Shown here in pieces: positions 1-9,452 of a stretch of DNA of 64,000 bases. The stretch lies in assembly GCF_964275005.1 (NCBI RefSeq), contig NC_092706.1, positions 24,585,942-24,649,941 on the forward strand, given 5' to 3'. The first letter of the stretch is position 1, and every line of letters starts with the position of its first letter. This DNA is from Diadema setosum. Taxonomy: Eukaryota; Echinodermata; Echinoidea; Diadematoida; Diadematidae. The position numbers were made by a program, and so were the translations under genes. The notes beneath the pieces were generated by a model that was not told where the DNA came from, did not search any database, and worked only from the letters and a program-made list of their open reading frames with translations.

Positions 1-921
1 GTGCTTGTCCAGTGGTTGAGTGGGGCATAATTCTTTCTCGCCCGACGGTACGTTGCGACATTTCCGCCATTTACTGTCGCTACAGTAATTGAAACGATAC
101 GACACCGCCTTGTGTTTTATTATTTTCTTTTATTTCTTGGAAAGTTTCTTGATCTTTTACGCTTTAGTGATATTGCTTAAAAATTCGTCAAAAACTTGTA
201 GGCCCTACATTCTTGTAGTGACTGGAGGAACAGCTGATATGATGTATATGGAACCAAAATCTACATGGATATAGAAAAGTTATAGATGAAGTGATGATAT
301 CAAAGCTATAAAAGTGCGTTATGATGTAAAGCTGCACATTCTCCACTGAAGTTGCCTTGTTGATATGAAATTGAGTGGAGCAGAACTAAAACAACCGTAT
401 CTTTTTAATGAAATCATTAATCCTGTGATTTTCAAGACTTTCAACGGGGTGTCGTTCCTATTAGACCTATCAATATATTTGAGTGTGTGCGCGCGTGCGT
501 GAATGCGTATTGCGGTGGGGTCTGCTGGGGGGCGAGGGACTTATGTATCTCCTTTTTTGAAGTATTTCTTTTTTTTTAGTGTTTTCTCCACAACTTTTTT
601 TTTTTAAATAATAATGAACCAAAAGAGTGTTTCTGTGTGTGTTGGGGGGGGGGGGGGAGGAACAGACCAGAACCCCCCCCCCCCCGTTTCCACGGCCCTT
701 CTATGTATTATGCATAAAATGCGTGTGTATATGAGCGAAATGGGAGAATTGTAAGGCGATGACATTATCTTTCCTTAAAGACTAACGTTATTTGATTACG
801 TGTACAACGTTGACGTGTTCAACTTTCTCGTTTCTGAATTTCACGATACATCCATCTATAGCATTCTGTCTGCCTGATATTATTCTACTGAATGAAGTCA
901 ACTTTTTTTACTCCAACTAAC
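1..921. other. Left margin, non-coding (intron of lectin gene B)
   Basis: No exon is recognised. The stretch lies downstream, in transcript direction, of the last visible exon of gene B, so it is probably intron of that gene. It holds a G-run at about 645-658 facing a C-run at about 673-685, which could pair as a hairpin, and simple T-rich sequence. Confidence 0.5.
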
Positions 922-1125
922 CTGGTACTTCACAGATAAAAGCCCGTTTCTTGTTGCACAGCTCGTCTGTCCACTCAAAGTTGTCACTCTCATCGAGAAC
1001 GAAGCAATCCGATCCGCGAGCGAACGAGTTCGACGCGAAGTTCGTATGGTTGAAAGTAGTTCCGTCCATCCACCGATAACTGCCATAGCTTGTTTGGGTG
1101 AGTCCGAGCCAGATGTCGCTATACC
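922..1125 (-). CDS. Gene B exon: C-terminal half of second CTLD
   Basis: A 204-bp exon. The acceptor is AG at 1126-1127 after a pyrimidine-rich CCTAACAG, and the donor is CCAG|GTTAGT at 921-920. The peptide contains DIWLGLT (the WIGL-type CTLD core motif), RWMDG, DCFVLD, EWTDELC and AFICE, the standard end of a CTLD with its conserved cysteines. No EPN or QPD triplet is present, so classical calcium-dependent sugar binding is not predicted. The homologous exon in gene A (14563-14766) has the same length and phase. Confidence 0.85.
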
Positions 1126-3904
1126 CTGTTAGGAAACAAATAATAAAACAAAGATACAAGTTCAAAGTTCAAAGTTCAAAGTTAACGAAGTATCAGCCCC
1201 TAACATTTGTAACCTGCTGCTGAACTAACTTGCGAGTTGTAACGTGTCCTTCATGCGTCTCTTCTTGCGTGTGTTCGGCTCTGTACATCAAAGTATATAT
1301 TTTTTGTTTTATTTTGTTTTATTTTGTTTTGTTCTGATTTGATTTCATTTGTTTTGTTTTGTTTTAAACTGGAATGTATCTAACGGCAAGGGTCTGGATA
1401 CGCAAGATGCTTAATAGTAGATATCCCCTAATAGTGGATTACTGATTGCACAAAATCTAAAATCTATTGTGAGCAGTAGCTTTTTTAATAGTATAGGGAA
1501 TTTTTTTAGGTTTAGTTCTATTCGTAGCCCTAGATGATAAAATTCAGGTCACGTGAAGAGTACAGTACAGGGAAATGCGTGGGTCACTGGTCCTTTATTG
1601 TTTCTATGTCACTCTCAATGAAATATTTATTTCAATGACTCTTGTTTATATGCAAATGTCATATTGTGTATACTTTCGTCGGAAATGAAATAAAATCAAA
1701 TAAAATGAAATAAAATGAAATCTCTTTTTATTTATTCTTATTCATTCAGTCTTCTCTACTTAGGGTAGCCCCATCGGTGGTTTATACACTGTTATTCTTG
1801 GGGGCCCTGAAACAGAATAACAAAATACAACAATTAATTCAAAATACAACAAAGTAACAAATCAAGGACATCCCGTTGTATATCGCAATATAAAAGCAAT
1901 GTCAATGTTGTTTGCATAGTGCAAAATAAGTCTTTGATAATAATAATACAAAAATTCACATTATTTGAAATAGGATGATACCTTTTACACAATACGTTAC
2001 GATAATGTCTCACCATGTATTGCGTAGAAATGGCATTGCACCTCATACGAATAATGTTGCAATGATGTTCATAGAATTCTATGGAAAGCCAAACATGTCA
2101 GTATTAGGCAGTTATCTCTTTCTTTATGTGGACTATCACCTGTGGCCCGGGCGAGATCCACGAGGAAATTGTACTCCGTCCGCGAGTTGATGGACACGAG
2201 ATATCCTGTATTGCAGAGTTTCCGCGCTTCGTCTCTTGTGTGTCTGGAATCGTTCGGATGAAGGTAGTAACATGACGGACCAAAGCTCACATTGTAAGGC
2301 TCAGAACATCCTGGATATTGAGAAGAGAGCAACAGGCGGGTATTACATGTAAATTCGAAGGCATGCATCTATTTGATAGTTTGTTCGCCTCGCAAAGTTT
2401 AAAATGCTACTCCACACCATTTTCAATTTTGTGTTTCATATATCATAAAAGAAAGCCAGGTAGATAAATGATAGAGATAGAGTCTCAAAGTTTTTTTTTT
2501 TTGTTTTTTTTTTGTTTTGTTTTTTTTGTTTTTTATCCACGAAACTGTTGTAGTGGTAGAAGCCATTGATACTCAAACTGGTTGAAATGATGTTGCCTTA
2601 TTCCACAAATCTAAGGCTGACATGTGATGCACAGAAATCTTCACTGACGTCTGTATGACACAAAATTATCCGTCGCGAGGATGACTTATACTCTTAAAAT
2701 GCTGTACTTGTATCAATTGTCGACAAGAGGCATGTTTATATGTTGTTGTTTTTTGTGTTTTCTAACGTTAACCAAATAGAAATTTGTCGTTTGATAACCT
2801 CATCTCCTTGGATAAATTTCAAACTAGTGGCCAACATCGATATTCATTGAAAAAAAAAAATGTGAACAAATAGAATGATTACATAACTTTCTTATCTAAA
2901 AAGGAAGCAAAGGTTGAAATCGAGTGAAAATAATAGATACATGATTGAATAAATGAATAAGTAATAAAGTGAATAATTTAATAAACAATTAAACAAACAA
3001 TCGCAGTTGGGCATGTGTTCCTATAGGGAATAGGCATATCATGTATCTCGACTGTATTTCAGAAAGGTTTTGTCCACGTTAAAGCAGGATTACTATAAAA
3101 CTCGCTCGTCGGCTTTAAAAGCGCCCAAACCATGGATTTACATTGACTGGACACATTGGCCCGAATTCACGAAGGTGGTACAAATGAAACCATGGTTTAA
3201 ACCATGGACAAAAACCATGGAATGCCAAGTGTCGCATGGGATATTTCGCTACGAAATCAGTTATTTCGTCGATGAAATGATTATTTTGTAAAGAAATGAC
3301 AACATTTTGTAACTAAATGAACATTTCGTCCACGAAATGATAATTTCGTTAACGAAACAGTCATTTTGTCGACGAAATGACCAATTTCGTAACGAAATAT
3401 TCCGTTTGACACTTGGCGCTCCATGGTTTTTGTCCATGGTTTAGACCATGGTTTCATTTGTACCACCTTCGTGAATTCGGGCCATAATGGATAGTTACAC
3501 CCCGATCGGCGTACCTTCTGTATTTGGTCTTTCGCAAAACACCTGGAAACTATCACGGCAGCTTTTATCGTACCAGCGAAATTTTAGAGACTCCGACATC
3601 CTCACGCAGTCCGTTCGTTCATCGTGGGGATCGAAGGCATCGCCCCACAACGAGAAGTTTACAGGTGAACCGTCCTCCCACTCGAAGTCAAGGGCATTCT
3701 TGATAGTCAGGCCGATCCAGTGATCGACGCCACCCGGGCTCGCACCGAGAAGTTCCAAGATTGCGGACTCCTCATTGGCCGAGTTAATGGCTATCAGCGA
3801 CGAGCCGACTGACTCGCACGCCTCTCGGGCCGCTTCGCGGGATGCCACACTCACGCTGATATAATAGCACGTGGAATTTACGCTCTGAAAACCGTGTGGA
3901 CAAT
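922..3904 (-). CDS. Lectin gene B (partial): CTLD-CTLD, runs off the left edge
   Basis: Three exons, 3904-3515, 2310-2140 and 1125-922, all in phase 1 and joining in frame. They encode one complete C-type lectin-like domain from a single exon and a second from two exons. Exon order, lengths and phases match the start of gene A at 17.8-14.6 kb (396/183/204 bp there, 390/171/204 bp here), so this is a tandem paralogue, roughly half identical in the first CTLD by eye. The remainder (PAN and propeller, if kept) would lie left of position 1. The signal-peptide exon between 3905 and about 8450 was not found. An alternative is that these exons are the continuation of gene A, because a weak phase-1 donor exists at 8877-8878. 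The stop and poly(A) signal of gene A make two genes more likely. Confidence 0.7.
1640..1721 (+). mobile_element. 3' end of a non-LTR retroposon with (AAATG)n tail
   Basis: A short block (ATATGCAAATGTCATATT, then a GTCGGAAATGAAATAAAAT tail) is shared with 29911-30004. Both end in an imperfect AAATG/AAAAT repeat on the same strand. A shared end followed by a simple-repeat tail is typical of CR1/L2-like LINE or derived SINE 3' ends. No coding part is seen. Confidence 0.45.
2140..2310 (-). CDS. Gene B exon: N-terminal half of second CTLD
   Basis: A 171-bp, phase-1 exon. The acceptor follows TCTCAATATCCAG (AG at 2311-2312) and the donor is GCCACAG|GTGATAG (GT at 2139-2138). The peptide starts GCSEPYNVSFGPSCYY and continues EARKLCNTGYLVSINS to FLVDLARATG, the first cysteine pair, alpha-helix and beta-strand of a CTLD. 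It joins in frame to the exon at 1125-922, the intron falling just before the WIGL strand exactly as in gene A. Confidence 0.85.
3158..3483. mobile_element. Foldback MITE with ATTTCGT/ACGAAAT palindromes (copy 1)
   Basis: Terminal inverted repeats of about 60 bp start GGCCCGAATTCACGAAGGTG and end with the complement. Inside are CCATGG-centred palindromes and a run of short palindromes of the type ATTTCGTNNACGAAAT. It shares ends and core with 30670-30898. No ORF of meaning is present, so it is non-autonomous. It lies about 30 bp past the splice donor of the gene B exon at 3515, inside the intron. The target duplication is not clear. Confidence 0.75.
3515..3904 (-). CDS. Gene B exon: first CTLD (single exon)
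   Basis: A 390-bp exon. The acceptor is CTATTTAG| with AG at 3906-3905 and the donor is ACAGAAG|GTACGC with GT at 3514-3513, phase 1 at both ends. It encodes a whole CTLD: CPHGFQSVNSTCYY, EACESVGSSLIAINS, HWIGLT, FEWEDGSPVNFSLWG, FDPHDERTDCVRM, FRWYDKSC and FQVFCE. In the calcium/sugar loop, DPH stands where EPN is usual and WYD where WND is usual, so sugar binding is doubtful. It is closest within the window to the exon at 17442-17837. Confidence 0.9.
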
Positions 3905-5565
3905 CTAAATAGACAAGGAATCCTTATTATAATTGTGCTTTTTATACGGATAAGAGCATTCTTCCCTCTCACTCTCACTCTCTCTCTGGATTATCATGTA
4001 GATAATACTTATTAGGAGAATAACAATAATACTAGTGATAATTTTAACAATCACTCAACTGCCGTGCCATATCGTGACGACAGTCGCGTAAATGCAGCAA
4101 CCATTAAGTTTATAACATCCGTAGATATCTGATCAGATATTTTGACCTTTATATTTTGAGCAAAAGATCCCAAGAATGCATGGGACACCTCCCTTCGAAA
4201 ATTCGGTGTTTAGGCATATTTATTGTTGTATCAATGAATGGGAAGTTACTGCCTATTGATTTGTGGAGTCGTTGAAGAAAAATATGATTTCCTTGCTTTA
4301 CAGCTAAAACTTAAAAAAAAAAAAACTGCCACGAGTAAAACAACACAAATTTCTTGAGGCTTACCCATGCGTTTCCCACTTGAAATGCTCTTCCACGCAA
4401 CCGATACAGCTACCAAATATAGAGTGATCTGGAGGAAAGATGAAAATATTTAATATCTATATTTAATACATGAGACCAGATAAAGCCACACACCCGTCAT
4501 AGTCATTATGCCAATGAACACTCGCAATTTGGAAAGTTAAGGCCTAAAGTGATGACGACAATGTTTCTTCAGTTCATTACATACTGGTTCAGTCTTTGTC
4601 TTTTAAACAGTTACAAAACAGCCACTATCACTTTTAGCACAATGCTTGTTTAAAATTCAATAAACTAGAGATTGAGAGTTTCGTGATGAAGAAAAATGCA
4701 TGATGTGACCACATTATCTAAACGGTCAATACACTAAATTAGTACCACAACTACTTACCAAATAATGAACCTTTCTGTCCATTTTAAAGTGTACCAGCTC
4801 CAAGTTGTCGACATCTAACAAAATGCCGAATCCTCGCCAATATTCAAAGCTTATATGATTTTTACAGGGGACGACCACCAAAACAAAATGAGTTCTCGTT
4901 GTTGTCAATATAGGAAAATGTCAGGAAAATTCCCCCGGGATAGTTTACATGGCAAACGACAAGTAATGGACATGGCGACCCACATTTCAAAATTAGAAAT
5001 GCGAACAAGGGCTATTCAGATTGATTGTTCTTCTTATTATAATTATTATTACAATGTATTTATTGCCTTGTCATTGATTATGATATGCAGAGAAGCTGGG
5101 AAAGCACCTGACCGCAACGACGTCACACAATTTTACATTTTAAGTCGACTTAGTACCGCTAAACCTTGAATAAGTAACGATTAGTGTGGTAGATCGATTT
5201 TGATTCTCTGCAATCGATGTAAAGCTTGGCAGAAATATTGTTTTTTTTTTCATTCCTCCGAGGCACTGTATTGGACATCCATATTGTACAATAACAATAC
5301 TCCAAGGCAGATATACACGCATGTGATAAATTTAATCAACTAAGTGTAGTTAACGATGTAGAATGTCAAAATTGGTATCTGACAGGCCAGCATTTCAACT
5401 CGATGGTACCTTTCCCTTGCAGTTTGATGCTGTTCACCAAATCATTATAGGACAAGTCCACCTTCATAGACATGTGGATTGAGTATATGCAGCAATATTG
5501 GTAGAACATATATCATATATTATGCGTATTATACTTTGTAGTATTTCCCCATTCCTCAAACAATA
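3905..5565. other. Non-coding stretch, gene B upstream intron or intergenic
   Basis: I see no supported exon. Short ORFs on both strands lack splice signals with the phase-1 pattern of the lectin genes. The missing signal-peptide exon of gene B could be here but was not identified. Confidence 0.4.
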
Positions 5566-5655
5566 TACGTATGTGTATTATACACGTATGTGTATACGTA
5601 TGTGTATACGTATGTGTACTTTGTAGTATTTCCCCATATCCGTATGTGTATTATG
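5566..5655. repeat. TACGTATGTGTA minisatellite
   Basis: Imperfect tandem copies of TACGTATGTGTA, preceded and followed by a repeated block TTTGTAGTATTTCCCCAT (about 5536-5553 and 5621-5638), suggesting a local duplication that carried the repeat. Confidence 0.6.
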
Positions 5656-5914
5656 TAGATAGGTCCCTGGGCTGCCACGTGTTCGAGCTTTTGCTTATAG
5701 TGGCAGTCCTTCTTCCGCATAATTTCTTAGGTAATTGTTTGGAAATTTGGAAATACGAGTTATCTTTTCTTAACGGAATTAATTTACACATCAGTTCTCC
5801 TTCTTAGAATCATGTACATTGTAATCTGCTAACTGATATTCTGTGTGATATTACTGAAAAGAATCTTGATTTATGTATGAAATTGTGTTGGAAGAAAAAT
5901 AAATCAAACAAAAA

Positions 5915-5990
5915 TATCAGTGAGAGTTTGCGGAAAATCGGACAATCCGTTCAAAAGTTATGACTCTTTTCAGTTTGTTGTCTCACCATC
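5915..5990 (+). repeat. Dispersed repeat fragment, inverted relative of 8160-8240
   Basis: The segment around GAGTTTGCGGAAAATCGGAC followed by TTCAAAAGTTATGA matches, in reverse complement, the block at about 8160-8240 that contains TTCAACAGATTGTTCCATTT. The pair is in opposite orientation and probably derives from one MITE family. Element ends were not determined. Confidence 0.4.
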
Positions 5991-6233
5991 ATATTTTCTC
6001 GTCATTAAAGGCTTACCCCTGAAATGTGCAATTTAGTGATTTGGCTTCAATAACCTCCAATTTTTATCTTCTTTATGATTAAAAATGTAAATATCTTTGG
6101 AAGCAAAAAATTAAACAATCAAAATGAATCGAACATATTGATACATACAATATTCATAGACGAAATTAAACAGACTTGACAGCCTGGAATTCACTGAAAT
6201 TCATCAGCTTTAACTGTATCAAAAATAATCATA

Positions 6234-6378
6234 TTAGTGGAAAAATAAGCAAAGAAAATGGGATTCTAACGGGATTCGAACCCGAGACTTCCGGATTGCT
6301 AACCCGGTGCTCTACCGACTGAGCTATAGAAAGCCCAACTTCAGTGTTCGTCCTAGAAACCCCTAATTCTCAATGCTC
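6234..6378 (-). mobile_element. tRNA-derived SINE or tRNA-Ala-like pseudogene (copy 1)
   Basis: On the minus strand positions 6333-6262 read as a tRNA-like body. It has A box TAGCTCAGTCGG, an anticodon stem CCGGG/TCCGG around loop TTAGCAA (anticodon AGC, alanine), and a perfect B box GGTTCGAATCC. The acceptor stem pairs at only about five of seven positions. The flanking sequence (TTAGTGGAAAAATAAGCAAA on one side, AGTGTTCGTCC to CTCAATGCTC on the other) is shared with copy 2, which favours a SINE over a host tRNA gene. Confidence 0.65.
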
Positions 6379-6567
6379 GAATGATCAGAACCTATAGCGG
6401 TGTGTTTGTGTGTGACACACACGTACACACTTGAACCTGGATTAAACCCGAAGGATAATTCAACTTGGGGATAAGTGCGAGGGATCACCGACGTGATGCA
6501 GCTTTTTGAGTACAAGTATGTAACAAATGCAAACAAAAGGAAAGTCACCAGAAATGAATATAATTTA

Positions 6568-6710
6568 TTAGTGGAAAAATGAGCAAAGAAAATGGGATTC
6601 CATCAAGGTTCGAGCCCGAGACGTCCGGATTGCTAGCCCGGTGCTCTACCGACTGAGCTAGAGAAAGCCCTAGTTAGTGTTCGTCCCAGTGTTCGTCCTT
6701 CTCAATGCTC
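6568..6710 (-). mobile_element. tRNA-derived SINE (copy 2)
   Basis: Same unit and orientation as copy 1, about 335 bp away. The A box TAGCTCAGTCGG and anticodon AGC are kept, but the T arm and acceptor stem have diverged (B box GGCTCGAACC), so this copy could not fold as a tRNA. A small internal duplication of AGTGTTCGTCC is present. Confidence 0.65.
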
Positions 6711-6943
6711 ATAAACAGCAATGCCACACAGCTACATAATGATGTGAAAAGGTGACCTCTTCTCAAAATCTTTAGGGGGATCCCGACTGTTTACATCCCT
6801 GTTCGTTTCTTAGGTCTATGTACGTATGCACAATATGTGTGTATGCATGAATGTATCTGTGTATGACAATATCTTGCATGTACCTATTTTTTTTTATGTT
6901 TTCACATAATAAATAAGGTTTTGATTGGTTATCTATGTGGTGT

Positions 6944-7250
6944 CCCTGCTGGAAAGAAACAGTGTCCCACAGTGTGTGCACAATGTGTTCACACAGTCGA
7001 CTATGTGAAAACACTTGAATTTAACAGTGTGAAGATGATTTCACACTGTGATGTGGTTTTCACAGAGAGTCCACATAGTAATGTTCAACGTTCTGTTTCA
7101 CACTGTGAATCATTGATTCACAGTGTGTTCACATTGTTAAAACATTCGAATGTAACAGTGTGAAGAGATTTCACACTGTGTTCACAATGTGTTTACACTG
7201 TGTTTCACACTTGTTTTATACCGTGGGACACTGTGTTCTTTCAAGCAGGG
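6944..7250. mobile_element. CACAGTGTG foldback element (copy 1)
   Basis: The ends are CCCTGCTGGAAAGAAACAGT and its near complement, finishing TTCTTTCAAGCAGGG. The interior is almost wholly built from TTCACACTGTGAA-type palindromes and CACAATGTG/GTGAACAC variants. A second copy lies at 55004-55333. No coding content and no clear target duplication. Confidence 0.75.
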
Positions 7251-7429
7251 ATCAATTCACGTTATAAACTCAGAAAATAATAAGTTGAGAAAGCAATATA
7301 ATTGCGTAATAGCATAGCGTAATATCAGTATTTTAAGAAGAAATGAGAACTCGCACGATTATCCTGCCCATGCATAAGTGCCCTTTCGGTAATAATAACT
7401 ACCAAGCATCTCCCATAGTCATTCCCTTA

Positions 7430-7766
7430 ATGGCTAGTAACCGATCAGTGGGAATCAGTGGGAATGCTGGGGATGATTGTTCCAATTCTTGTGGGATTCA
7501 TTTAAGAGTACATTATTATATCTATTGTTGTGTGAAAATTATTTGCTTCAGAATGGTCTCATATTCAAGTAATGTGCAGTTTAATGCTTCCAGGCTAACA
7601 TGCCTGTACAGTGATAGGGCATTAAACTGCACATTACTTGAATATGAGACCGTTCTGAAGCAAATAATTTTCACACAACAATAGATATATGATGTACTCT
7701 TAAATGAATCCCACAAGAATTGGAACAATCATCCCCGAGCATTCCCACTGATCAGTTACTAGCCAT
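7430..7766. repeat. 337-bp near-perfect hairpin
   Basis: The left arm 7430-7587 is repeated as reverse complement at 7619-7766 with only scattered differences. The spacer is about 31 bp. Arms run from ATGGCTAGTAAC to GTTACTAGCCAT. It could be a foldback MITE or a source of hairpin RNA. No other copy was seen in the window. Confidence 0.85.
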
Positions 7767-8452
7767 CCCCTGAAATGAGAATAAAATTCAAATATGAGGT
7801 GTGAATTGATGGAATGCAACAATATCCGTAGAACATGACGGTCAGGGATATTGAAAAATCCGTTCATTAAAGTTGAAGTTTTTAAACTTTGGTGCAGCCA
7901 TCTTTGGATGAGAAGACTATGATACTTCGTAACGCCATGTATGAAAACGAATTGGAAAAAAATAGAGAAAATTCAACATATTTCAACTTGCCTAACATAA
8001 TAAAAAGAGCACATGACTTATCTCAGAAAGCAGGGGTACTACCCCTAATTTACACTAGTAAAAAGTCGAGGGAATGTGTATTCTCTACTTTTCATTAAAA
8101 TGTAGCTACTTTATAGGACTTTCTATAAAAATTTTTACATAGTTTTTCATATTTCTCGCCCGACGATGGCTACACCGAAACTTTTAAAATTCATAACTTT
8201 TCAACAGATTGTTCCATTTTCCTCAAACTTTCACTGGTGTGTTCTATTCATATTGCTGCATCCTCGCAATCCGCGTGTATATTTAAATTTCATTCCTCTT
8301 CAAAACGCAACACACAAGCACACTCATTCACGCAAACATGCACAATCATACACTTTCGCAAGTAACAAGAAAACGGCGCATGGGAATTGCGGTAAGTGAA
8401 AAGACGAGTACAAGCCATTAAACAGCTGACTACAAACAAAGCAATTTGGTTC
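7767..8452. other. Non-coding stretch with repeat debris
   Basis: No exon is supported. The region around 8160-8240 is the inverted relative of 5915-5990. Confidence 0.4.
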
Positions 8453-8483
8453 AGTTGATTTGTATTTTTCTTCTTCTACAAAC

Positions 8484-8489
8484 TTTATT
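8484..8489 (-). terminator. Poly(A) signal of lectin gene A
   Basis: AATAAA on the minus strand (TTTATT on plus), about 365 bp beyond the in-frame stop of the last gene A exon. It is a suitable distance for a 3' UTR. Confidence 0.5.
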
Positions 8490-8852
8490 GATTAGAAACA
8501 TGCAAATGCATTATTGCTTGTTATTCTTTTACGCAAGTAACAACATAAAATCACAAAGGATTGTAACAGTTCACTATGTCGCTTTCAAACGATGTTACTT
8601 GACCTATATAAACTATTAAACCATTTGTTTTTCCCGTCAGGAAAGCCTTATCATTTTTGATGTCTCTCCTATTCGAATTAAAAAAGAAAATATACTAAGT
8701 CTTCTTGGATATGTCTTTTTCCCGTAACCTGTAAAAGGTATCAAAAAGTCGTTCTTCTTGGTATCCATATCTTCGTCACCTTTACCGGCATAACACTCCT
8801 GATAGAGCTAAGAACAACCCCCACAACTCCTCCAACATTCAAGGGTCAAGCT

Positions 8853-9097
8853 TCAGTTGATTGATAGGAATTTTCCACCAGCGAACAGAACGTTGCCTTC
8901 TGTCGTCACTGTCGAGTTTGGAATCGTGGTCGTCACACGCAGGGTGGAGTCTTCGTCCATCCAGTAGAGGAGGCCGCCATGACATGCAAGTCCTCTCACC
9001 CCGGAGGTGATGGAAGGGAAAGCTCCGAGATCCGTCCCATCCAGATTCATGTAGAAAATATCCTCCTCGTTCCAGTCAATGGCGAAAATCTTTTCAG
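8853..9097 (-). CDS. Gene A last exon: propeller blades 5 and 6, stop
   Basis: The acceptor is TTCACATATAG| (AG at 9099-9098), phase 1. The peptide reads AEKIFAIDWNEEDIFYMNLD, then GLLYWMDEDSTLRV, and ends GGKFLSIN with TGA at 8855-8853. IFYMN and LYWMD are the YWTD-type strands. A weak alternative donor CTG|GTGGAA at 8878-8877 is in phase 1 and could skip the stop, but the nearby AATAAA favours termination here. Confidence 0.8.
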
Positions 9098-9171
9098 CTA
9101 TATGTGAAGAATTGGGAAGAGAGAGAAAGAGATAAATGGGTAGATAGATAGAAAGTTAGATGAATAGATTT

Positions 9172-9203
<32 letters not shown>

Positions 9204-9403
9204 TGTGTGTGTGTGTGGTGGGGGTGGGGTGGGGTGGTGTTGAATAAAGACAAGTGATTGTCGTTGCTTCAATAGTGAACCTTTTTTTTTCTTAGAAAGT
9301 GAGATTCACCATTGAAACAACGCCAATGTTAAATACTGAATGAGGTAAAGAGTGCTGCAAATCGAAATCGTGTAATAGGATGGAATGTAATTATTGTTTA
9401 TCA

Positions 9404-9452
<49 letters not shown>

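Noticed and set aside
4726-4908. Candidate signal-peptide exon of gene B (FVLVVV segment)
   Set aside because: The hydrophobic run is too short and the donor weak and not in phase 1.
6261-6333. Functional tRNA-Ala gene
   Set aside because: The boxes and anticodon are good, but the acceptor stem is imperfect and the unit with its flanks is repeated nearby, so a SINE is the better reading.
7343-7684. 113-codon ORF across the hairpin
   Set aside because: It is produced by the two arms of the inverted repeat and has no coding features.
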